Positions 23,377 through 34,775 of a DNA stretch of 64,000 bases are shown in pieces. The translations under genes were made by a program, and so were the position numbers. The notes beneath the pieces are model-generated. The model ran no database searches and was not told the origin of the DNA. It worked only from the letters and a program-made list of their open reading frames with translations. Positions within the stretch are counted from its first letter, which is position 1. Each line of letters begins with the position of its first letter. The DNA is from Phorcus lineatus (taxonomy: Eukaryota > Mollusca > Gastropoda > Trochida > Trochidae): NCBI GenBank assembly GCA_921293015.1, contig OV121098.1:10453016-10517015 (forward strand), given 5' to 3'.

Positions 23377-24790
23377 GATGATGATGATGATGAGATTGGA
23401 GATTTTACAAGCGCTTCCAGCACAGCTGATTTCGCACTTGTGTCCGTTAGGACCATTTGTAAAGTTCCGAAATTGTTTCAAAAGTGGTAAATTTTGAGCC
23501 AAGACTAGTGCCAAAAAGGGGTAATTTTGAAATTTTGAAATTTGGAATGATATATTTAGTAGAGAGGGGTAGAAGGAAGGGGACTGGGGATGGGGGAGGG
23601 TGCAGGAGGGTGGGGTGTTGTGTTGGTTGATGTTGTGTTGTGAGAGTGGTGTTTAGGGTTTTGCGATGTGTATTGTAGTGTGCACATTGTGTGAGTATAT
23701 GGGTGATTGTTTCTGTTTGTTTGCAGTGTGGACATGTGGGATGCTTGTGTCTGGTCTGTTGTGTTTTTGCGTTTAGTTTTATGTGTCCTGTTTGTAGTTT
23801 AGTGATTGCCCTATCTATGTTTGTGTTTTTGCTGTATGTTTTGAATTTAGTGAGTGGTTTGGGGAGAAGGGTTTTGTGTGTTTAGCAATAGTAGAATTAG
23901 TGTATTGTTTATGCCCTTCGGCCCTGATGTGTAGTTTAGCGAGGCTTTTAGCCTCTTGTTTAGAGTGTGGGAGCGGATATGTAATGGTATTAAGTTTTAT
24001 GCCCTCTTTTGCTGCTCTATCAGCTATTTCGTTGCCGAAAACGCCGACGTGAGCAGGAACCAAGAGGAGTTTTATGGTTTTACCCTGATGGTTAAGTAGT
24101 TGTATAGTATGTAGTATTTGGGATATTATGCCAGCGCAGTTTTTCGTAGATTTAGATTTAAGAGCTTCCAGCCCACTATATAAGTCTGAAAGGATTAAAA
24201 TTTTAGGATGGTTTAGTATTATTGGATTTTGAAGAGCTGCCAAAATAGCCATAAGTTCCGCCGTGAAGACGGATTGGTCATTAGGCAGCTTGTGTGATGT
24301 GGGTGTGTGGTGTGTGTTCTGCATGTGGTAGCCGAAGGCTGTGGTGCGCGCCTCAGGATCCTTGGATCCGTCAGTGTATATGTGGCACCAATCGTGCCAG
24401 TTGTCTTGTATGTATTGAAGTGTAGTTGATTTAGCATGTAGTGGGTTGTGTTTGCTTGTGATGTTGGTGAGATGCAGGTTAATGCGGGGTGGGGGGAGTT
24501 GAGGTGTGAAGTATTGTAGGATGTTGTTTTGTGGGAGTGAGATGTGGTTGAGGTTTGCTTGGTTGATGAGGTTTGTGATGCGTAGAGATATTGGAGATGT
24601 GAGAGGGCATTTGTTTGCGTATGCTGTTTTGCGTTTAGATAGTTTAGAGTTTAAGAGATTGGAAATAAGTGTATCCTCCGAAGAAGCGGCCCAGGTGAGT
24701 TGGTCCCTTCTGAGTCTGAGGGGCATTTAACCAGTTAGGGCTTGAAGCGCCTCTAGGGAGGTCCCGTGTTGTGTGCGTGTTGCTAGTTTA
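23377..24790 (-). mobile_element. 5'-truncated I-type LINE with RNase H domain
   Basis: The minus-strand frame 24726-23815 encodes an RNase H domain: YTDGSK (first Asp), TAELMAILAAL (Glu), LILSDLYSGLEAL (Asp), and PAHVGVFGNEIADRAA (His, Asp). After a frameshift near 23820, the sequence continues as ITKLQTGHIKLNAK and a zinc motif (CPHC ... THILTQC). A C-terminal RNase H followed by a CCHC-like motif, with a 3' end of ATC/CAT repeats (GATGATGATGATGA on the plus strand, 23379-23393), fits I/Nimb-group LINEs. The reverse transcriptase and ORF1 are absent. The sense strand is strikingly G-poor. Confidence 0.8.
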
Positions 24791-25696
24791 AGTGATTGGT
24801 ATTGTATAGAATTAAGCTTAAGTGGTGTAACAATCAGTGGTGTAACATTGGGGAAATGTAACACCATTGACAGGTGTTGTTTCACCACTGACAAAGATTT
24901 CCTTTAACACAATTTTTCACAAAAATGAACTTGCTTGCATTATATTTATTCAAAGTATTTTCTTTTTTTATGTTGATTGAAATCTTTTACTGAAGAGTTA
25001 TAGCTAAAAGTAAAATTGCTACATTTTGTTTCTCAAGGTTTGCTAGACCTGTTAGACCATTGACAAATTTGTAGCACCAATGACAATTTTACTGCTTTTA
25101 TGATAAAACTTATAAATGATGATAAATTCTATGTTTTGATGCTTGTTTCCCCATTTGCATCTTCTTACTGGTCTCAGTTACATAAAAAATGGTATTTTTA
25201 TACAGATTTTGTGCTTTGTGGTAAAATATTCTAACGAATGTAAATGACATTCACTTTTTCAGTGTCAATTGATTTGAATTTTTCAAATGACCACCATATG
25301 AAAAATGAAATAATGAACAACATGTCATCTAATTTGTAACAGTAGGAATTAAAAAGAATTCCAATATCAAATAGATATGTGGCCATCAAGATGTTTTTCA
25401 TTGCTTAAAATATGTTACACTATTGAGTATTGACATTCATAAGGTACATTCATTGAATAAGGTAAACAATAACAGGCCATTGTTTAAAAAATTATTCAAT
25501 TAAATATTGTATAATAAATGGATATCGATGTATAACTGTATAGCTGTTTACATGTATGAGTGGATCTCAATCTGGGGATATGGGTCTACCTTGTTAAGCT
25601 ACTGACATTGGTATATTGGTTTAGTAGGAACATGTTTAATATTGAGTATGAACACCATGATAGATACTGATTGCCAAAGAAAGTATTTAGATCAAG
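24791..25696. other. Non-coding stretch
   Basis: No gene is seen. The words GTGGTGTAACA, CACCATTGACA and CACCACTGACA recur at 24820-25085, suggesting a small degraded repeat. Confidence 0.4.
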
Positions 25697-25958
25697 CAGT
25701 GTTTCCGTTCTCCGGTATATGCCGGCTTTTGGCAGGTAAAAAACTATCAGGACCGGTAAATTTAGAGGCTGTCGGTCCCTGTGTCCGGTAAAAATAAAAG
25801 TCTTATTTGTCAAAATTATAAACTGAGTTTTGTTTCTAAACCCAAAGGTGATAACGCCTAAAAACACTGTGACAACGTACACTTACAACTCGCTTCGAAA
25901 GCTATTTTTAGCATGCAACGCACATTGGTCAATACGATAACCATTCGGAACCTCTTTA

Positions 25959-26114
25959 AGAATTGACTTCAACATTTATTAAGTTCATGGAGGTATAAAC
26001 TTAAAACCGATGTGCAAACTGTGTAAATCCGCGTAGCGGATTTACGCCGAGTTTGCACATCGGTTTTTAAGTTTATACCTCCATGAACTTAATAAATGTT
26101 GAAGTCAATTCTTA
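25959..26114. repeat. 156-bp near-perfect palindrome inside the hAT element
   Basis: Arms 25959-26020 and 26050-26114 are reverse complements over about 62 bp. The centre (GTAAATCCGC / GCGGATTTAC, 26023-26045) is itself palindromic, so the whole block folds into one long stem. A degenerate partial match (AAGTTTATGGAGGTATGAAC) recurs at 26852-26871, just upstream of the transposase start. Confidence 0.85.
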
Positions 26115-27037
26115 TAAATAAATATATACATACTAGTTGTTTTTAAACGATTTTATTGCTCTAAATATACATATTTGCACCAAATAGAGCTGCACTATAT
26201 ATGCGAAGGAATTCAACGCTCAAAAGCATGAAAGAGATAAAATGTCAATCAAAACGTCATCGGATCCCTAGCCCCGCCTACAAAACGTTCATCAGCCAAT
26301 GAAAATCTACAACGCACGTGGCCATGAACTTATCGGACGTCCGTCACACGTGGCCTTGACATTGCTAGTTCTCACAGTTGTAAACACAAATCGCGAACGT
26401 AGAACTCGTAGAGGAAACCAGCCGAATTTACCCTCATAGATGCCATATACTGATGGTGTTATGATCTTGATCTAACGGAATCTGATTAAACAGCACACAG
26501 TTCTTAAACTTGTTGAGGAGCCAAGCTCCACTCTGCTCATAAACTTAACGACATTACTTTGCCAACCTCCCTGCAACGGCCGCGAGAGCATTGAACAATG
26601 ACATTTGCCTTCTGTGGGGTGGAACACGATCGGTTTTAATTTCTGATAGAGGTCTCTTGTTTATTATGGAAAGTACTACCTTTAGAACCTTTGACAACAA
26701 TAATTATTTCATACTGAATTATGTTAATTTTTTATTTACCTACTTTCAAGGAGTGGCATTGCACAAAGTGTTGCTATTTTTAGAAAAACGTAACTTGTTT
26801 ACAAATAGTTCCGTCGATGGGCGTGGCTTAAAATGATGTGACGTCATGAAATTAAGTTTATGGAGGTATGAACTGAACTTCTATTACCGTGTTCAGCCAA
26901 TCAGATTGACGCAAAGCATTTGCTATTTATTTATTGGCGTTTAATATAACCTCGAGGTGTAACTTCTTATTATGGCATTACGGGAACACACGAAACAATT
27001 ACGATTTTTTTCCGAATGTTTATCACCACATGTCAAA

Positions 27038-29115
27038 ATGGAGAGCAGAAAGCAGACGACGCTTTCCAATTTTTTTGAAGGTACACCTAAACGCAAAGCT
27101 TCTGAACTCAATGAAGACAGTGATAAAAACAACAGTAACAAAACAAATGATGACTCTTGTGCAAGTACTAGTGACAATTTCAAATCAAAACCAAGCAAAG
27201 TAAGAAAATTTAACTCTGATTGGATGTCTGTATTTCGATGGCTTCGATATGAAGAATCTAAAGGAGGAGTTCTCATGTACTGTAAGATCTGTGAATTGGC
27301 TGGTAAAGTGAATGGCTTTACTAAAGGTTGTTTCAATTTGAAAAAATCGGCTCTTAAAGAGCATCGAGAGAGTGCAGCGCATCATCACGCCGTTACAACT
27401 ACTTACCAACAAAATGCGATGTTTGCACATTTAAATGTCGCCAATCAGAAAACTGACGAAAAATTAACTGCAATGTTACGAACTGTGTTATTCATGGCCA
27501 AAGAAAATTTAGCTTCGGTTAAATTTGCTAGTTTGCTCAAATTGCAAAAGGACAATGGATGTTCATCCTTAGATGGGGAAGTTTACAGTCACGCCGACTC
27601 AGTTGAAGAAATGGAGGAAGCTTTATTCAAAAGTACTATTGAAGATTTGAAACAGAAAATTTCACAGAGTCAGTTTGTTGGAATTATGATCGACGAAACG
27701 GTGAATGTGACAGTTGAAAAAAAACTTATTATGTTTGTGAGAATAGTGAATTCTGAAGGGGTGCCCGAAACGATATTTTTGGGAAATTACTCTGTTCATA
27801 GTGGAACGGCGGCATGTGTAACTGAAAAGGTGGAAGAAGTCTTAAAGGAATGGGGCATCAAACTTGAAAATGTTATTGGTCTCGGATCAGACGGGGCGAG
27901 TGTAATGACTGGAAAGAAATCTGGAGTTGGTGTTCGACTCAAAACTGAAGGGTGTTTCTACATGATTCACGTGCACTGTATTGCGCATCGTGTGGCGCTT
28001 GCTTCAGCAGATGCGGCGAAAGTGTCGAAAACGGTCGGGGAATATCGCAGAACACTCAATGAAATCTACAAGCTGTACGAATATTCCGCCACGAGATATA
28101 ATCGTCTGAGGGAACTGTCGAAAGTGTTAGACGATGCCGAATTTTCAAGTGTCACAAACAGCCTTGCAGTGTGAGGTGGCTTTCTGTAGGGAATGCTGTA
28201 AAAAGCACTAAAAAGAACTGGCCAGCGTTAGTGATCGAAATCGAGGAAGAGGCTGCCGATCGGAAAAATAGTGTTGCAGTCAATATTCAGCGTAAAATCA
28301 AGACTTACTCTTTTATTGCAACAACTTACATGCTCACTGATGTACTACACTACATGGACAAACTTATCACAATTTTTCAGAAGGACAATCTGAATATTGG
28401 AATGATACAGCTAATAGTCAACGCTACTTGTGATTCTCTACAAGAACTGATAGAAAACCCGGGTGAAAGCGAACAGTATTTTCAACAGAATCTGCAAGAC
28501 GGACACTTCAGAGGTGTCAAGCTGACCTATGCAGATGCAGCGTCTGTTCGTGCATTTCAAAACATGCGCACATGTTTCATCGAAGAACTTTGCAGTAATC
28601 TTCATGATCGATTTCCTGAAGAAAGTTTGCACGTTATTTCATGCCTTGACAAGGTTTTGAACCCTGCTCGTTATCCACGTGAGGATATCGCCGGGTATGC
28701 CCGGGAATCCCTTGATCTATTAATAGACCACTTCACGATTGGAAATGAAGAAAATGACGTCACTGACACGATCATCAATGGCGAGAGAGCAAGGCGAGAT
28801 TTTACTCCGTTCAAGAGTTCAATGGTGGGTCTTGGAACTTCTTCGTTGGAAACAAGTTGTAGGGCAATTCTGAGTGAAAATTACTCAGAACTATTTCCAG
28901 ACTTTGCAGTTTTGGCCAAAATTGCAATGACTATCCCGGTAAGCAGTGTCGCGGCTGAAAGAGGTTTCAGTTTACAGAATCTTATTCACACAGGTAGACG
29001 CAAACGTTTGTCACAAGAACGTTTGATTTCATTGATGACAATTAACATGCACACGACAGACACACACATCGCACGAGCGAGAGACATTTTCAGAAAGAAA
29101 AAAAGGAAGCTGTAA
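27038..29115 (+). pseudogene. hAT transposase (TTF-type finger), one frameshift
   Basis: Cut-and-paste transposase. The chosen start at 27038 gives a short N-terminus with a PIP-box-like QTTLSNFF. An in-frame ATG also exists at 26972. Next comes a TTF/BED-like zinc finger with Cys at YCKICELAG and a terminal His pair (about residues 85-130). The RNase H-like core follows, with IMIDET, LGSDGASVM and the family motif HCIAHRVALASADAA. The C-terminal dimerisation region contains FPDFAVLAKIAMTIPVSSVA, then AERGFS and LMTINMH. Frame one stops at 28172 (TGA), and the sequence resumes at once in another frame at 28171 with RWLS. The junction GTGTGAGG looks like a TG dinucleotide slip. Everything else is open, about 690 codons in all, so the lesion is recent. 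It is close to the ZNF862/KIAA1586-like hAT proteins. Confidence 0.85.
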
Positions 29116-29264
29116 AAGGTAAATAAACTCGTTTTATTCAATTTTAATGCACTGTGTTATTTCTTACATTTTGTGACTGGCAGATTTGGTGCATGACCGG
29201 TAAATATCGGGATCGCCGGACACTGTGTCCGGCATGTTAAAAACCCAGCGGAAACACTGTCAAG

Positions 29265-29714
29265 GCGTGCATATTGCACAAAACGAAAAAGGGAAAGGTA
29301 CTACCACAAAATGACATGATTTTTTGAAACTGACAGGGGATGTAAAAGACTGAAGGGGGGTGATTTGAAAAAGATAAATGCAGGTTGTATTTTTTTGTAA
29401 GAAAATAGTTGATGTTGATTGGTAAAGCTTTAAATAGATTTTGGGAGTTAAACGTGAACCAACACAATGGGGAAAAAAGTTGATCCAAAAAGAAATCTGG
29501 AAGAAAATAAGGGAAGTTCCTTTTTTATTGTACATGTAAATTCTAAGTTGATTTTTGAAATATGTTACTTGAAAGTTGAAATTGATTTGAGATTTGATTT
29601 GATTTCTTAGGTTGGGTGTTTGTATGTTACATTGGGCTAGAGAAGTAATTTTTAAAGTAGTTTTTAAAGTGCTTTAAGAATCTTTTCATTCTGGTCAACG
29701 GGTGATTACATTTT
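29265..29714. other. Non-coding stretch
   Basis: No gene is recognised. Two overlapping minus-strand frames of 83-91 codons show no domain. Confidence 0.4.
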
Positions 29715-30850
29715 TAGCTCATCAGGTCTGAAAGACCAGATGGGCTTATGGCATGGCATGGCGTCCTGCGTCCGTCCATCCGTCCGTCTGTCCGCCCGTC
29801 CATCCATAAACTTTTCACTTTTTCGACTTCTTCTCCAGAACCAATGACTCTAGAGAGCTGAAATTATATGTGCATACTCCTTGGCAAATGGGGATTCTAA
29901 ATTGTAGATTTTGTGACCCCATGACCCCAAACGGGGTCACAAGGGTCAAAACCTTAAAAATCTATTTTAATCTTCTTCTCCAGTTCCATAAGGCCCAGAG
30001 AGCTGAAAAGGTGTGTGTAGACTCCTTCGGCACTGGAGATTCTAAATTGTAGATTTTGTGACCCCACGACCCCAAATGAGGTCAGAGGGGTCAAAACATG
30101 AAAAACCTATTTTCATCTTCTTCTCCAGTTCCAAAAGGTCCAGAGAGCTGAATAGTTGTGTGTAGACTCCTTGGGCACTGGAGATTCTAAATTGTAGGTT
30201 TGGTGACCCCATGACCCCAAATGGGGTCACAGGGGTCAAAACCTGAAAAACCTATTTTCATCTTCTTCTCCAGTTCCAAAAGGTCTAGAGAGCTGAAAAG
30301 GTGTGTGTAGACTCCTTGGCCAACGGGGATTCTAAATTGTAGGTTTGGTGACCCCATGACCCTAAATTGGGTCACAGGGGTCAAAACCTTAAAAACCTAT
30401 TTTTATCTTTTTCTCCAATTCCAAAAGGTCTAGAGAGCTGAAAAGGTGTGTGTAGACTTCTTGGCCAACGGGGATTCTAAATTGTAGGTTTGGTGACCAC
30501 TTGACCCCAAATGGGGTCACAGGGGTCAAAACCTTAAAATCCTACTTTCATCTTCTTTTTGTTAGCCCTTCAAACACTGTCTAAAGTCTTGAATTATTAA
30601 TGAACAAAACCTGCTAAGTGCCCTTTAGTCCGTAATTTATGTGGCTATTAACTTTTGTTTATTTTTTCTCTCGGGGTTATTAGATATAAATGCATTTATG
30701 GTTAGACAAAATTGGCCCGACACAAGGACGGACTAGATAATTTTACAGCCCGTCCTCAACCAAAGTTACCCGTCTCGGACGTTGGGACAGGCTATCTTTC
30801 CTACACTTTCTATCAAAAGTCTGATGAGCTACAGAGCTCATGGCTCTATT
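29715..30850 (+). mobile_element. AGCTCATCAGG-type dispersed repeat with internal tandem array
   Basis: It begins TAGCTCATCAGGTCTGAAAG and a GTCCGTCC-rich segment and ends GATGAGCTACAGAGCTCATG. Elements with these ends are widespread in mollusc and other marine invertebrate genomes. No coding sequence is present. The ends are short inverted repeats (AGCTCATC / GATGAGCT). Confidence 0.7.
29880..30555 (+). repeat. 145-bp tandem array, about 4.6 units
   Basis: GATTCTAAATTGTAG recurs at 29893, 30038, 30183, 30328 and 30473, an exact 145-bp period. Each unit carries TGACCCCATGACCCCAAA, GGGGTCACAGGGGTCAAAAC, a TTCTTCTCCAGTTCCA block and AGAGAGCTGAAAAGGTGTG. Two 65-codon minus-strand frames within it are repeats of each other and not genes. 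Confidence 0.95.
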
Positions 30851-31486
30851 TTTTGTTTTAATGCTTGAATCATTTTTTTTTGAAAATGTCTCATCATTCT
30901 CATCTCACTCTGACTGAAAAAAATCTGAAAAACTGTCCAGGGCTTGAAATTATTTGAAATTATACTTACTGTATACTGTATCTAGATCCGGAAGAAAGAC
31001 AAGGGGGGGGGGGACAAGTTAGGTGTGTTATTCAAGTGATTTGTTTTGTAAAATATTAAAGAAGTTTTTTTTAAAATATTGAAATTCAACATGGAAATTA
31101 CCTGAACATAACTTCCAGTTTTTGGACCTGCAATTATCGCCTGATTTGACTTGAAAACAGAAATATCTTAAAAAATTTGATTCTTTTCAAAACTTAAATC
31201 ACAGAAATCAGATGATTTTGTAGATGTAGCAATAGACAGGCATATTGAACTTGTCTGCTAATATAATCATCATTTAAAACAAATTTACAAATCAAACAAA
31301 CTTAAATGATAAATGTCAATCATATTTTCCCTATATGTAATATTTTTCTATTAATATTCCGTTTGGTGTCCATTGCCTAGTTTTATCTTTGCTACTAGAT
31401 ATACTATAAATATGGAGAGAAAAAATTCATTCAGCTTAGCTGTCTGATTCTGCAAACATGGACAACATAAAAAGATAAGAATTGAT
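30851..31486. other. Non-coding stretch
   Basis: Nothing recognisable, apart from a short poly-G run near 31004-31013. Confidence 0.4.
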
Positions 31487-34400
31487 AAAGTGCGGCTCCC
31501 GGGTAAAATCGCCTTTGGCTTATTTATCCAAGCCAAATTGTACACTTATGTGCATATTTTCATAATATATCCTTCTTGAATTGATTTTACGTCAGGTCTA
31601 AACAAGTTTAGATAACTTGATTATGTAAATAATTTCGATTGAAAAAAGGATAGTAAATTGCCTTTCCGATCGTGTTGTTCCGTGAAATCAACCGGATGTG
31701 ACGTCAACTGTGGAAAACACACGTGACGTAGCCGCCATAATAAATGTAAACAACACCACATTTCATAATTAGGTGATCGTGTTCTCGTAGCTAATGAAAA
31801 CTCAGAACGTTTTAGGGTGATGTTTTTTAAATATAAGTGCTGTAAGAAAATTTAGAAAAAAGGAAAAAGCCTTTTGATGACTTTTACACGTTATTATGGA
31901 AGCAATTCCTATGATAAATTTGCTGTCTAAAACCACTGCTTTACACTGTGTCTACACTGGCAATGCTCCCAATTAAAAACACTGGTGAGTGACTCCTTGT
32001 TATAATTTTCCTAAATCTTCGAAATATTTTTTTTCTTCGTCAGTTTACTGTATCAATATCACTTCTTTTTTCAGCCTCAATGAAACGGCTGATAAGTCAT
32101 TTTAAGTCTCTCGAACGCAGCTCTCGTCAGTCGCCGAGTTTTGTTTTTATTTCGCTGCCGTGAATTTCGAAAGGCGGCCTCAATGATATCTACATCAGTA
32201 CATGTGTATGAAAAAAACATTTGAACAATCGGTGAAGTTAAATTTGTTGTACTGGGGATTTTGATTAAATTACAAAATCATATATATGATATGAACACAG
32301 ATAATTTGTTGTTGATATTAGAATTTTCAAAAGGGTGAAAAATAACCAGATATGACCCCATTTACATTTTAGTCTTTCAACTCCAAATTTCATAAAGATA
32401 TAAACTTTAAATTGTAAACTTTACTTGTAAATGGACTATAAAATACAACGCAAAATAAAGTGAATCAGATAAATTTTATTATTATTTAAACAGAAGTGAT
32501 TTGTAAAATTTAATTTATTCAATCAGATTCAATATCAAACATTGCTTAAATTATTCTCCTTAATCAGGAAATTAAATATAATTTTGTGCAAAGCTTGGAA
32601 ATCATGTCATGCCAAATAGTTATGTGTGCCAAACTTGACTTTCAAAATTAAGTCAATCATCTCAATGCATTTCCCCCCCTTAATTTCGAATAACATAACA
32701 TTAAGACTGATATACAAAAATATATGGTTTATTCTATTTTTGTAATATGAATCTTATCACATGCATTTATAATCTATATTTTATAAATGTGTCAAAATAG
32801 TATTCACTTGAGCAATATTTAAATGCTGTGACAGAATGATGACAGTTTATGATATTTGGGGTGGAGGGTCTGGAAACAAAAACACTTTTTTGTACACAGA
32901 AGATGTCTTTAGATGACTGAACAAAAATGTCATTAGTTAAATTTGGTTATAGACATCAATGCATGACTTTATTCAGCATTCATAGCAGTTTATTTTATTG
33001 TATAAGGCAATACTTAGTTAAAGTTAATATTTAGAAGAAAAATAGCAATTAAAGCAAACAAGGGAATTTTGTGTGCTGTCAATATGCAAGTAAATAACAT
33101 CACAAACAAAACACTGTGCTTGAGAATTCTTATTTTTTTATATGTAAACTTTGAATAATAATTTATCTATTTTCATTGCAACACCAAAAAAAAAGAAAAT
33201 TTAATTGCACAATTTTTTTTAACATTATTTCACTGTATTTCTTTTGTAAATACATTGTTTGTTATATCATATATTTTGATAGACCTATTTAAAAAAAATG
33301 TTATCCTAATTCCTAGTGAGAACTTGTCGCTGGGCGTTTTCCACGGCTAGGCTTGGCGGCTGACTGTGTTGCGTACCCCACCTGGATCCACTAAAGGATG
33401 CAGGATGGTAGACTGATGATATAAAACCAAAAGTATAACAAATGAGATGGGTGAACCATCCAACAAGTAGGAATAACGCAAGAATCAGTTGAAAATTTAA
33501 TTGTGACGTTTCGCCAATCATGAACTTGTCGCTGGGCGTTTTCCACGGCTAGGCTTGGAGGCTGACTATGTTGCGTACCCCACCTGGATCCACTAAAGGC
33601 GGCGAAACGTCACAATTAAATTTTCAACTGATTCTTGCATTATTCCTACTTGTTGGATGGTTCACCCATCTCATTTAATTCCTAGTGAATATATGAAGGG
33701 CGATCAGCTTATTTCCAATTCCAACAAAGTAATATGAAAAATGGACGATTGAATGAATTAAGGTTAAGAATATTTGATAATTTTTGTATTTGGTGAGAAA
33801 AACATAAAGACTTGTCATGGATTTTAAAACATGGAAAGCTTACAATAAAAATTCCATTTCGAACATCGGCCATGCACAGATAGATCATTTAGCTAAATCA
33901 GCAAATAATTGAAAAAAATTGCCAGATTCAACCACCACAGGTTATTATGATTTTACTATGCATTCGTAAAATGTTATCATAATATTAAATTTTATAATAA
34001 GTAAAAGATATGCAGCTGGTAATTTCATTTTGAATCTGTCCACGATACATTGAATGGTATATCACACTCGTGTAGGCCTATATTGCTGCGTTGTACGTAC
34101 GTGCAAGTTGACTTACGTAACAAGCGCCATTTCGCTAAATCAAACAACAAAAATACAGTTACACAACATATGTTTGTTTAAATCATCATTTGTCCTTACA
34201 TTGGCAAGGGTATTTGTAAAAACACGTACGTTACCCGATGTCTTTTCGACCGAAATTAGTACTGTTTTGACGTTCGAGTTCAATGTATGAAGAGACTCAC
34301 TTCCAGGTTATGTAATGGACATTAATTGAACTTAATCGTCATTTTTATTTTATTTCCTTTTTACTATGGCGTCAGAAGTTCATAAGGAGATATCGTGCCA

Positions 34401-34775
34401 GTTTTTATATGAGTTGGTCGACTGGTATGGCTCCTACAATCAGCGCTATTTCATTGTCTGACAGTGTAAAGATACGACAGAGGCCATCTGTTTTACACAG
34501 GTGACGTCACACATTCCTTAGGACGAAATCGAGCTTTTCCCGGTGTTTTCCGTAAAGTAAGATGACCGACACGTCAAAACAGTGACGTAAACGGTAGATT
34601 TTCAACTTCTTTTACCATTTGCTAAAAGCATCCTTCATCCGAATAGCTAAGGTATTTGTTATATTGATGACTTTTAACTAATGAATTTGTTTTCCACGTC
34701 TATTAGATGTACATGCAAAGCAAAGTGTATATAGACGGACACTTTTGGAGTAAAATCACCCGGGAGTTGCACTTT
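31487..34775. mobile_element. Putative TIR DNA transposon without coding capacity
   Basis: The left end AAAGTGCGGCTCCCGGGTAA (31487) pairs with the right end in reverse complement, AAAGTGCAACTCCCGGGTGA (34775 leftwards). Both ends are followed within 250 bp by TGACGTCA-type words. The interior of 3.3 kb has no transposase frame. No convincing target duplication was found, so class and exact borders are uncertain. A composite repeat has inserted at 33307-33688. Confidence 0.5.
33307..33688. mobile_element. Composite direct/inverted repeat insertion with 13-bp target duplication
   Basis: TAATTCCTAGTGA occurs at 33307-33319 and 33676-33688, framing about 356 bp. Inside, a segment starting GAACTTGTCGCTGGGCGTTT of about 80 bp is present twice in direct orientation (33320-33397 and 33522-33599). 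A segment of about 70 bp at 33448-33518 (from AATGAGATGGGTGAACCATC) is repeated inverted at 33601-33675. A 13-bp duplication suggests retroposition or a non-classical insertion. No coding frame is present. Confidence 0.75.

Larger units (their letters stand above)
25697..29259 (+). mobile_element. Near-intact hAT transposon, 3563 bp, with TIRs
   Basis: The ends are exact 11-bp inverted repeats: CAGTGTTTCCG at 25697-25707 and CGGAAACACTG at 29249-29259. They are flanked by identical TCAAG at 25692-25696 and 29260-29264. Subterminal words CCGGTAAA, GCCGG and TGTGTCCGG occur at both ends, as expected of transposase-binding regions. The single transposase gene occupies the right 60 percent. The left 1.2 kb is non-coding and carries a large palindrome. 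The flanking duplication is 5 bp rather than the 8 bp usual for hAT. Confidence 0.85.

Noticed and set aside
23128..23490. 120-codon plus-strand ORF
   Set aside because: It overlaps the 3' tail of the I-type LINE on the opposite strand. Its acidic run is the GAT repeat of that tail.
30042..30384. Two similar 65-codon minus-strand ORFs
   Set aside because: They are translations of adjacent 145-bp tandem units.
29880..30555. Possible CRISPR-like array because of the regular 145-bp spacing
   Set aside because: The whole unit is repeated without unique spacers, in a eukaryotic dispersed element.
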